Assembly: GCA_029721435.1 (NCBI GenBank) | Contig: CM056574.1 | Span: forward strand, 77,047,501 to 77,111,500 | Direction of reading: 5' to 3' | Source: Gymnothorax reevesii | Lineage: Eukaryota; Chordata; Actinopteri; Anguilliformes; Muraenidae | DNA: 64,000 bases | Shown: positions 1-9,040 of the stretch, piece by piece | How positions within the stretch are numbered: position 1 is the stretch's first letter | Layout: each line of letters opens with the position of its first letter | Program-made: the position numbers and the translations under genes | Notes under the pieces: model-generated | The model's database searches: none | What the model saw: the letters and a program-made list of their open reading frames with translations, nothing else | What the model was told of the DNA's origin: nothing

Positions 1-240
1 CCCGACTTTTCACAGTCCGAAAATTAATGAAAAAAAAAAAACAAAAACACTGCACGCACTAAGATCTTGGGGAAATAATACCCTCTCAAGCTGCCAGTGG
101 CCACTTCCTGTTTCCCTCCCTTCTTGTTTCAAGTCCTGCCTTTCATTCAAACAGACAAGAGGCTTTGCCAGCATGTAAGAAAAAACTCTGGCGAATTGTA
201 ATTTGTAAACCCCCTAATAGCTGGAGAGGTTATTCTTTTG
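1..240. other. Unassigned left edge
   Basis: No coding or repeat structure was recognised here. The last 60 bases have a weak, uncertain resemblance to the reverse complement of 4882-4935, so the true outer end of the adjacent transposon may lie slightly further out than position 241. Confidence 0.4.
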
Positions 241-637
241 ATCGTGACAGAAATTAGTAAAGCACCAAAATTGGTCACATGGTTTTATCTCAAAATATGC
301 TTTTTTGGGTAAAATCTCATTTTTTAGAATTTTATTTTTAGAAAATATATCGGCCACTGGAGAAAAATTTTAACACTTGGAAATTATACCTATGGATCCT
401 ATGAATTTCTTTAGGTATGTTAATTGAGCTAACTTTAACAATTTACCATGGTAACAGCCATTTTGGGGTGAAAAATGCCTTTTTTGATAGTGAAATTTTT
501 AAAAACCGTATCTCGCAAACTTAAACAGATATTTACACAATTTTTGCACCATTCTTGTCCTAAAACCATCAGGAGGTTTTTTAGTCACTATGATGTGGCA
601 TAAAAAGTTTCATAACATGGGAAATTTGGGGTAAAAT
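241..637 (+). repeat. Left terminal inverted repeat of the 0.2-4.9 kb transposon
   Basis: It matches the reverse complement of 4420-4881 along its length with scattered substitutions and small gaps. The shared inner edge reads GGGGTAAAAT on both arms. The right arm is longer because of small indels and an insertion near 4790-4850. Confidence 0.85.
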
Positions 638-1228
638 CATCATTTTCCTACTCAGAATGGCCAATTTTCAAGGAAAATAAGGAAAAATTGCTGTTTACGA
701 GACATAGGCCTCCTATATCTAGTTATTAATTTGACTGGAGCAAACCAATAAATCACAGATTCTATAACTACCCCAGTGGTTCAATCCAGTGGTCCATAAG
801 TGAAAAATAACAATATTAAAGAGCGTTATGTTGTAATAAAACAATACACACGCTAATCTTGTGCATATTCTCCGTCTCCCTTATTTATGTAACAAATTAG
901 GTGTGCCTAGCACTCCAGAATATTGGATGCCATTTTAGACAAATCTAGTCTGGCCAGTGGGCAGTTAGTCACCCAGTAGGAGCTTGTTAATATGTACCTG
1001 TTAATGAAGAAGTCCCTGGCAACATTGATGGTCAAAAGACTCAGTATGAGCAGTTTCTCAAGGTACACTGCTGAGTCTAACAAGATCCTTCACATTTGCA
1101 CAAGTGCAGTTTAACCCTGCTAATTGGCATTTGCAATGCATAGTGCACGGAGGTTTAGCCTTGCAAGCACACTTGATGAATTCCCTGCAGCTTTTTGCAG
1201 CTTCTTGCAGTAGTGTCCACTTGGGTAC

Positions 1229-2081
1229 AACAACCTGGTCCTGAACACCAGTAAGACCAAGGAGGTTATTGTGGACTACAGGAGGTCCAGGAGGACAGAG
1301 CACGCTCCTCTCATTAACCAGGAGGAGGTGGAGCATGTTGACAACATCAAGTTCCTAGGAATCCACATCACATCAGACCTGACCTGGTCCCTGAACACTG
1401 TTCAGCTGGTGAAGAGGGCTCAACAGAGGCTCTTCTTCCTCAGAAAGCTGAAAAGTGCTGGACTCTTCCCTCAGCTCCTCACAAACTTTTACCGTGCCAC
1501 AATAGAGAGCATCCTCTCTCTCAGTGCTACAGTGTGGTATGGCAGCTGCACAGCACAAGACAGAAAGGACTTAGCCCGGGTGGTGAGGACAGCACAAGGG
1601 ATTGTGGGGAGGCCTCTTCCAGACCTGGACTCAATATATGCTGGTTGGGTCCGGAGGAAGGTCCAACGCATCGCCGCTGACCCCTCCCACCCGGGCAATG
1701 GACTGTTTGTACCGCTTCCCTCAGGAAAACGGTACAGAACCATAAAGACTCAGACTTCCAGACTGAAAAACAGCCTCTTCCCCAGAGCTGTTCAGTCAGT
1801 CTCCCCTCCACAGAAACACACAAAAAGAGTAATAAAGAAGTGACTCTGCACTGGCCTGCACTTTACTCTGTCTGGCGAAACATTGTTGCTATAATCCACT
1901 GCTGCTCCATTCCATCGCTGCTACATCTGTGTCTTGTGTAAATACAACCTTTGTATATTTTACCTTGCTTTTTATCTATTTTTATATTTTAATATCTTTT
2001 TTTGCTATTTATAGCTGGGAGTCACCAGTCTCAATTTCGTTTTGTGGAAGCAAAATGACAATAAAGATTCTTGATTCTTGA
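1229..2081 (+). mobile_element. 5'-truncated LINE of the L2 (CR1-related) clade
   Basis: The octamer TTGGGTAC occurs at 1221-1228 and again at 2082-2089, immediately outside this segment, which is a good target-site duplication. The segment holds the end of a reverse transcriptase ORF and a 3' tail with AATAAAG followed by the short tandem repeat ATTCTTG, typical of L2-type elements, which end in a short repeat rather than poly(A). The insertion splits the coding frame of the host DNA transposon. Confidence 0.85.
1271..1843 (+). pseudogene. LINE reverse transcriptase C-terminal part
   Basis: 190 codons are open. The translation has FLGIHITSDLTWS, then FYRATIESILSLSATVWYG and a run ending RTIKTQTSRLKNSLFPRA, all characteristic of the region downstream of the RT catalytic core in fish L2-like LINE ORF2 proteins. 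The endonuclease and the catalytic RT motifs are absent because the copy is 5' truncated. The fragment itself contains no internal stop, which suggests a fairly young insertion. Confidence 0.85.
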
Positions 2082-4419
2082 TTGGGTACCCAGCTATCAC
2101 CTTTCCTGGTCCAGCCGAAACCATCAGGACTTGGCCGCTTCTGTTGAGCTTTAAGTGAACTTGTCCAGATGCTTGCCTGATATTGAGCCCGGTTTACATG
2201 TTGCACCAATGCTGCCTGGGTGGGTGGGAGGTTATCCATTGACTTTGACGTTCTTGAGAAGACCTCCTGTCTCAATTCGTTTACGCTTTCACTGTTGCTG
2301 GTTTTCTCATAGAGCACACAAATGAGCCGTTCAATGCATGCAAACGTTGGTGTTTTCAGATCAATAGCTTGAAACGGATGTGCAGCATGCTACAGAATGT
2401 CTCAGTGACATCTGGGTGACACTTCCAAGCTTCCCAGGCTTTCTTCTTTCCTTTGCCGTAGACCTGCGAAGTAGTGTCACATCCCGTTAGTGAGTGGAAT
2501 ACGGGTAGAGCTCGACACATGGGTCCCCCAAGCCGACTGCAGATGGCATTGATACTGCAGAACTGAAAGTGTTTGCCACTCCCGAATGCAACCCAGAGAT
2601 CCACATTAGGATAAACTGCCAGAGGATCGAAGAAAATACCAATCAGAATGATGATGACATCAGTGTCCACTGTCCGTACAAGGACTGTTTTTGCACCATT
2701 CTCCACAGCATCTTTCACATGGATGCACATCCTGAAATCAGCCTCCTCATGGTCACAGGTCTCCATTGGTCGTTGAGAACCTACTGTGACGACGGATTCT
2801 CCTTTGGTCATGTAGACAACTTTTCCTGGAGGGAATGTGTGTCGAGCTGTACGGTCACTTAGCAGATCAAAGAGTTCCTCTTTGTTTCGTGGATGACGGA
2901 GGAAATCCTTGAAGTTGGGAGGTAATTTAGACTGACCTCAAACCTTGGTTCTTGTACCTCTGCCTCTCTTTTCTCTAGTTACCTCCTTAAGGGTATTGGC
3001 CTCATATCTATCCCAGACTATGTCAATCCTGTCACTGCTGGCTAACTCCTTTGTAACCCAAGGAACAAAAACCTTGTCACAGTACACATCAAACGTTGTA
3101 CTGGCTGTAGGAGGTGGACCACTGCAGCACCATCATATATTTTGGCGTCGAAGCATGTTGGTGCTTCACCATCAGTATCTGGTTCAGGAAGAATGGTCAG
3201 CAGATCAGACTTCTTTGTAGGGAGTCGAAGTTTACCATTATCTGACAGAGACGGCGGCCATGGGTGGTTCTCATGGGAGAAGAACACTGTGGGATCAACA
3301 TCACGGAACATGCTTGCAACTTACAGCTATCCAAAGAGATTGCAGTCACTTTTCGGACTTGATATTTGATTCTTCACCTTTGTAGATCCCCTCATCCGTG
3401 GACTTTTGAAGAGAGGAAGTGAGTTTCTCTTGATTCGGTCATGGATTGAGACCTTCCTCTCAACGATAACTTTTTTGACATATGCCTTGTATTGATCCTG
3501 GCCTTTATCCTGGATTCCTCTAACTGTTTCTGCCACTTCAGTACCAGTGCAATTGCGAGTATCCACTGCCAAGAGTTCAGGGCAGTCATCAAGGAAGGGG
3601 TTGCCCATGTCCTCAATCGTTTTTCTGAGGCTAAAGATCTGTGCTTTGAATGCCTTCTGAGTTGACAGTCCCTGCTCATGGTGTTCTATCTCGTCAACGT
3701 CCTCATCCATGAAGTCCTCAAACTCACTCAGCAGTCATGCTAACTCTGGTCCCACAATCATCCACTGGCGAAAGGCTCCAGGATTTTCTGTTAGTCCAAC
3801 GGCTCCTCCGGAATCCTTTACAATCTTGTTATTTTGTTCATGAGCTTAGTCTATGGGTATTCGAGAGAACTTTCGCTTTGTCTTCGGAATGACCCAGAAG
3901 CGCTTGAGGTCTTGCTGTATCCCCTGTGGCAATGACTTCATATGCCATGTATGAATTGGTAGCCATCGAGCATAGTTAGGGTGGTCAAGTGCGAAGAACC
4001 ATGGGGCAAGGGTCTCAAGTGATTCAACGTATAGATCAAAATTACCATTCCGCTGTGCCCTCACGAAAATCAGAACCAGTTTCTTGGACTCGAGGACAAT
4101 GTCCCAGAATTGAAAGGTTGGGCTCTTCTCTATCATGTTGCGGCGCCATGTTTCAAAGGGCAAGTTGAGTTCTGTTTGATGCTCCCTTGTCAGCTCTAAC
4201 CATGCATCCTTCTGCAGTGTCGCCAGTGTTAGTGCTGTGACTTGATGGGCATGCCTTGTTCTAGTAAGATTAGATGCTTTCAGAAATGAATCTGCAACTC
4301 CAGATGTGGCTACACCTGCCTCACACAGTGCTGTTGTCCACCCAGAACCTTCAAGAAAATCACCAATTGCATCCACAATGCCATTTCTAAAATCGGCAAT
4401 TTCAAGTGCAAGAACGGTC

Positions 4420-4881
4420 ATTTTACCCCAAAATTTCCATATTATGAAACTATCTTTGCCACTTCCTAATGACTAAAAAACTTCCTGATGGTTTTAGGAT
4501 AAGAATGATGCAAAAATAGTTTAAATATCTGTATCGGTTTGCGAGATACGTTTTTTTAAAGTTTTACTAACAAAAAAGGCATTTTTCACCCCATAATGGC
4601 TGTTACCATGGTAATTTGCTAAAGTTAGCTCAATTAACAATCCTTAAAAAATTCATAGGATCCATAGGTATAATTTCCAATTGTTAAAATTTATCTCCAG
4701 TGGCTGATATATTTTCTAAAAATAAAATTCTAAAAAATGAGATTTTACCCAAAAAAGCAGATTTTGAGATAAAACCACATGACCGGATGGTCAAATTTTT
4801 TGGCACCCCTTCTGAAATGATGCGGTATGTCCTAAAGTTCATCTGAACCAATTTTGGTGCTTTAATCATTTCTGTCACGAT
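4420..4881 (-). repeat. Right terminal inverted repeat of the 0.2-4.9 kb transposon
   Basis: This is the partner of 241-637. Its inner edge overlaps the start codon of the element's protein, so the promoter of that protein would lie inside the repeat. Confidence 0.85.
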
Positions 4882-5250
4882 TCTTCCAAATATTTGGATT
4901 AAGCTACCCCACTATAACCGCAGATTACATAAGATTTTCTATGAAGAAAAAACTGCGAGTCACATTAAACCGTATTTACGAACATGTATTTTGTGGGGCT
5001 TGTTTTCCTCTTATATAGCTAGCTACGGAGATGAACAGTATTAGGAATTTCCGTAAACAACGTCGTTGAGTTGGGCGATTGATTTTTAAAGTGAGCTGCT
5101 TAGCAAACAAATACCGATATTGTTTAATGACAATTCAGATCCAGTGAGGTGCCGTCGGAGGTCAGTTAGTTTAACGGTGAGGATTCTGACTCCCCTAACG
5201 ATAACTCACGATTACTTTGCTTGATTACCAATCTGAGGATTAATTAAATT
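4882..5250. other. Unassigned spacer
   Basis: No gene or clear repeat was recognised. It contains short direct copies of common AT-rich sequence only. Confidence 0.4.
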
Positions 5251-5423
5251 GTTTACAAGACTGATTCAAGCTTCTTGTGGTCGGCGCGGTTTCAGCGGTG
5301 CGGACAGCGCGCACGGTCCCCACGAACATCGAGTCGTTTCATGCTTGATGTGGTCAAAGCGGCTCCAAGAACAGACCTGCTCTACAGCTGCGTGACTGAA
5401 TCTAATTTCTGTGATAAATACAT

Positions 5424-5714
5424 TCAAAATACGATAAATACGGAAAACCTTGGGTTAAACAGAGTGCTGCATAGACATTTGATTTTGTCTCTCTCTGTTT
5501 TATAAACAGCATGAGCCAGGACAATGATGTAAATATTGCCGATACACTTGTTCCGCCAGCCACTCCTCCCCTTCATTTTTTTTCGTGCTTTCACAAAGCG
5601 GTTGCGAAAGGTTTTCCATTTTATCTTAGACATGTCTGATGAAAATTTCCGATCTACTTCCATGTGTTGGAAGTCATATGTATTTTCAGTTGGCCTTTCT
5701 TTAAAGCTTTCCAT
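5424..5714 (-). CDS. Small basic ORF inside the inverted-repeat element, unknown
   Basis: 96 codons from MESFKERPTENTYDF. Residues about 30-60 are rich in Lys and Arg (FRNRFVKARKKMKGRSGWRNK). I do not recognise a family. It lies between the GC-rich arms of a mobile element and upstream of a GC-rich segment, so it could be the remnant first exon of an element-encoded protein, or chance. There is no independent evidence that it is translated. Confidence 0.2.
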   Translation of the reverse strand: MESFKERPTENTYDFQHMEVDRKFSSDMSKIKWKTFRNRFVKARKKMKGRSGWRNKCIGNIYIIVLAHAVYKTERDKIKCLCSTLFNPRFSVFIVF

Positions 5715-5855
5715 TTTCTATTTTAATTGGTAAACGGACTTCCGGGTCCTGAAGCTAGCCAATCATTGCAACGCGGTCTGTTCGACCCCGGTTGCGTTGT
5801 TACAAAATCCTCCAGGTGGGCGGCTCGGCATTCAGAGCCTCCGCGGATCCACTGC

Positions 5856-6340
5856 TGTAATGCGAATAGAAGCAACTAGATGGCAGTATTGACCTTTTCT
5901 TTTGTTAAGCCCAGACTGGAGCTAGGTTTGGACATATCCAGGGCATGTCTGAAATAGAAAGTCTCTGAGAATTTAAAAAAGAGTAAAAGGTGGGAGGGGT
6001 CTGCAAAAGAGTATATAAAGAGGAAAATTAAGAGAGTAAAGTAGTAGGAGAAATTGCAAGGAGAAGGATACATTTGACCAGACCTGTCACTCTTTTCAAG
6101 ACCTGTGAAGCTTTTTGTGGATTTTTGCCTGTGCGGGAGCATTTTCCTCACCCGGAACATCACCAAGCAATCCAACCAAAGGGACTGTAAATTTTTTTTT
6201 CTTGTATATATCAATCTTGGTCAGTAGAGTAGATAGTAGATTAGTTATAAGTCATTGTTTAATTAAATGTGTTTAAGTTTTAAAATTGTGTTTGTCATCT
6301 CTTGCTGTCGTAAATGTAATAACAAATTGGGGCCATAACA
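5856..6340 (+). mobile_element. Solo LTR of a Ty3/Gypsy-type element
   Basis: The 485-bp segment starts TGTAATGCGAATAG and ends CCATAACA (TG...CA), and is flanked by CTGC on both sides (5852-5855 and 6341-6344), a 4-bp target duplication. It is the same family as the two LTRs at 19377-19861 and 21306-21786, in opposite orientation. A TATATAA box lies near 6010. With no internal region, this is the product of recombination between two LTRs. Confidence 0.9.
6010..6018 (+). promoter_or_regulatory. TATA-like box in solo LTR
   Basis: The sequence GTATATAAAG occurs in the middle of the LTR, the expected U3 location, and equivalent TATATA motifs are present in the other two LTR copies. Promoter function is inferred from position only. 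Confidence 0.4.
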
Positions 6341-6432
6341 CTGCGCTCTCTTGCCCTGACCGCAATTTCGTCTTTTTGCCGTGCGGGCCGTGCTGACCGC
6401 GCCGACCGCAGGAAGCATGAATCAGGCTTAAA

Positions 6433-7090
6433 CGGCGGACATGGCGCGCCAGTTCCATTCACGACTTCATTGCTCAGTGCATAGAATTTAAAATGTTCAC
6501 GAGACAACAAATTTGTTCATGATCTTTCAGGAAGCTAACGCGGTGCCATTAACAAATATTAAAACCTTTCTTTTGCGTTCAATGTGTGGTCAATATGTTT
6601 ATGATTATGTTTTCCCCTTTAAATGCGTGCTTTTAAATGCCATTCAAAAATGGGGACTTTATTTCCATTCTTCTTTTATAAACTGATAAACAAAAAGTCA
6701 AAATGATACACGGAATTACCGAGGGAATTGAGTTTTTTCTAATTAATTATTAAGATTTACATGCTTGGAGTCTCAAATCAAAGCGTGGACGTAGATAGTT
6801 TTTTTGTCACTATCATCTCTTCCAGGCTACATAAAGCTTATGTTTGGTAAAGAAAAAAAGTAAAAATTGACTGTCAATCAGGCATAGTATGTGAAAACAG
6901 GCTGACCAAATCTAGCAATAAAAAGAAGTCACTGCCTCCCCTGAGCTGAAGTCTCTGTTCAGGTCTGACCTGGGACTGCAGTACGAAACAGGATTCGATA
7001 TTTTCGAGGTCTCTTGAGGTTTAGTCTGGTTTTCAGGATCACTTCAGTAGTTAATTTCTTACTGGGGTTAATCGCCATGTTGACCTATGC
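6433..7090. other. Unassigned intergenic or intronic DNA
   Basis: AT-rich sequence without recognised coding or repeat features. Confidence 0.4.
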
Positions 7091-7802
7091 CAGTGGTTCT
7101 CAAACTCGATCCTGGCACCCCACTGTGTGTGCTGGTTTTTGTCCCAACCACAATTGCAATTGTAAGATTTTGACTGTGTTTATTTGTCTTAATTTGCTGC
7201 ATTCCATGTTAACAGCAGTTATTTGCCTTCTTAGCCCATGTTTTAATGGACATATCCATTGTGCCACGAAGAATAAAAAAAACCCTTGAACATATTGTGC
7301 TTATTTTCTATAATATTAGGATTTTCAGGTGTAAACATTAAACAGATCAAATTAGACTTATAAAATCAGTAAGCTCCAAATTAGTTTGCTCATGGTGGTG
7401 TTTTGAGTTCTCGCAAAATAATTTGCCTGAACTGAATAAACATGACACAAAACTGGTGTGGCTCTATTGTTTGCCAGTAAATAATTAGTGTTTGCAACCA
7501 TGTGTCAACAGCTTCAATGATGAGAACCTATTGTTTGTTGATTAACCAATTGTTTACATTGATTAAATGAATGGTTTGTTTCACTCAGCAGTTTTTAATA
7601 TATCTCATCTTGGAATGGAATTTCTATTCTTCATGGCATGTATAGGTTTGTCAAATGTGGATGAAGAACTGCTATAAATGTAAATGCGCCTAATTAAGAC
7701 AAACAGCTTTTTAAAATCCTAAGATTTATGATTATGCAATTATGGTTGGAACAAAAACCAGCATACATAGTAGGGCGCCGGGACCGAGTGTGAAAACCAC
7801 TG
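7091..7802. mobile_element. hAT-like miniature inverted-repeat element
   Basis: The left end begins CAGTGGTTCTCAAACTCG and the reverse complement of the right end begins CAGTGGTTTTCACACTCG. Both continue through GCTGGTTTTTGT and CAACCA-AATTGC over about 70 bp. CAGTGGTTCTCAA is the terminal motif of hAT/Charlie-type elements. The 712-bp interior has no transposase, so it is non-autonomous. An 8-bp target duplication is not evident. Confidence 0.75.
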
Positions 7803-8969
7803 ATTGCTGAACGTTTAACCTGCACCTAAGCTCGATTGTGTGATTCCCAAACAAGATAGATAGGGGAGAAGTTTTGACAACACAGATTGGCTGAAAACAA
7901 GTTAAAGCTGACTTTGCAGGCGATAAGCTTCTTGGGAGGGCATAAACACTGGTAGGGGGAGGCACTAGCCCTCTTATGATTGGTTGCTTTCAACGCGATC
8001 ATGCCCACACAACCTCTAACAGCTTCTTGTTAGCTGAACACAGCAATTTTTTTTTTTCCCCTTTTTTTTTGAAAAAAATTCCAATTCCCAAATAACGTGG
8101 CTTCAAAAGCCGCTGGGCTCAGGTTCTAAGTAAATACCTATTTTGATATTCATGTTGCTTTGATGGCAGCAATCAGAGTACTGTTATTGCAAATTCTTAC
8201 TAAATTTCAGCAATGGGTGAAAAATTACATGAGATTAAGTGGTAACCCATATAACCCTGCAGCCACCTTGATCCAGGGTGGTTTTACTGCGCTCTTTTCC
8301 AACTTTTGGGGTACGCCAATATTTTGATCAATTTCATTACTCTGTTAAATAAATTTAATGCAAAATACAGCAATCAAAAAATATGTTTATTTTGTTCTAC
8401 TTCAGAAGTAAAGCATTTTGAGAATTAGCACCTTAAATGTGTCCCCCCCACCTTTGAAATCAAAACTACACCCATGACTGTCTCCAACCGTTTTAGTTAA
8501 CTAATAAAATACATGCCTGAATAATGGTGCTTTGAATGCAATGCACTTTTTAATTCATTTACCATATTTTTTACCATAGTTTCTACTATTGTGATTTGAT
8601 TATGTCATTCTGTTATGTTTTTGATGCTTTTTGACCCTATCTTGCTTGTTTGGATGTGTAATATCATTCCTAGCCTCCCAGGTCCTTGCCTGACTTTGAA
8701 ATCATTTGAGATCCAGCATCATTAAGATCAATTGATCTGTTAAATTCTCCAGGAGGACCTGAGTGGCACTAAAATTCCTGAGTAAAGAATGCATGCTTTT
8801 TGGACATATTCAAGCTGAGAATAGGAAAAGAAAAGGTATCCTTTTGGCCAAATATACATTTCTTTGAGTCCTCAGTCCTCATTTCTGTTTCTTGCTCTTT
8901 CCAATTGGTGGAGAAAGGAGAGTGGAAAGATGAGGGAGCGAGAGCAGGTGACCGGCCGGAGCCCCGTAC
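7803..8969. other. DSCAM downstream intron, no feature
   Basis: Apart from a T/C homopolymer run near 8047-8078, nothing was recognised between the miniature element and the last visible DSCAM exon. Confidence 0.4.
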
Positions 8970-9040
8970 CTTCCATGTGACCTTGACGCTTTGGGAAGAA
9001 ATGGCCTCCAGTTGAACTTCCTGTGGCGGCCCGTCAGGAG
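8970..9040 (-). CDS. dscam: DSCAM exon: start of FN3 domain 2
   Basis: 71-bp exon: the acceptor TTCCTGCAG precedes 9040 and the donor GTACGG follows 8970. Reading begins with the last two bases of an Ala codon completed from the previous exon, then [20 protein letters not shown], and ends with TWK in phase 0. This is the A and B strand region of the second fibronectin III domain. The exon for the rest of the domain is not in the window. No stop or frameshift is present. Confidence 0.93.

Larger units (their letters stand above)
1058..4421 (-). pseudogene. Transposon-encoded protein with FEN1/PIN-like nuclease signature and Cys-rich tail, broken
   Basis: Minus-strand pieces follow one another: 4421-3846 (191 residues from MTVLALEIADF), 3710-3327, 3311-3042, 2811-2356, 2317-2090, and after a LINE insertion 1228-1058. 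At least two in-frame stops interrupt the joints, one directly after the IPID motif near 3846 and one near 3745. I recognise this protein type as a widespread uncharacterised family in fish and cnidarian genomes, without a named function. The 2811-2356 piece has, in order, an acidic HEEADFRM motif, an acidic VDTDVIIIL strand and LTGCDTTSQVYGKGKKKAW. This order resembles the FEN1/XPG/XRN nuclease core, where an E-x-E/D helix and a D-x-D strand precede a G-x-D-containing segment and a helix-hairpin. The C-terminus is Cys-rich (CKCQLAGLNCTC). The nuclease reading is inference. Confidence 0.6.
241..4881 (-). mobile_element. DNA transposon with long terminal inverted repeats, decayed
   Basis: The two ends are long inverted repeats: 241-637 pairs with the reverse complement of 4420-4881, sharing for example ATCGTGACAGAAAT at the outer edge and GGTGAAAAATGCC further in. 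Between them all coding remnants are on the minus strand, and the first ATG (4421) sits at the inner edge of the right repeat. The span is about 4.64 kb, of which about 850 bp is a later LINE insertion, so the original element was about 3.8 kb. No convincing target-site duplication was found. The superfamily is not identified; no classical DDE transposase motif was recognised. Confidence 0.8.
5251..6432. mobile_element. Inverted-repeat element with GC-rich arms, interrupted by a solo LTR
   Basis: The left arm (about 5251-5320) contains CTGATTCAAGCTTC and GGTCGGCGCGGT. The reverse complement of the right arm (about 6378-6432) contains CTGATTCATGCTTC and GGTCGGCGCGGT at the same spacing, and both continue into a similar CAGC...GCACGG stretch. 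The arms stand out from the surrounding AT-rich intron by their CpG content. The solo LTR at 5856-6340 sits inside, leaving about 700 bp of original element. The superfamily is not identified. Confidence 0.65.

Noticed and set aside
241..4881. Assignment of the long-TIR element to a named superfamily such as Kolobok, Zisupton or Crypton
   Set aside because: None of the defining motifs of these groups could be read in the sequence, so no name is given.
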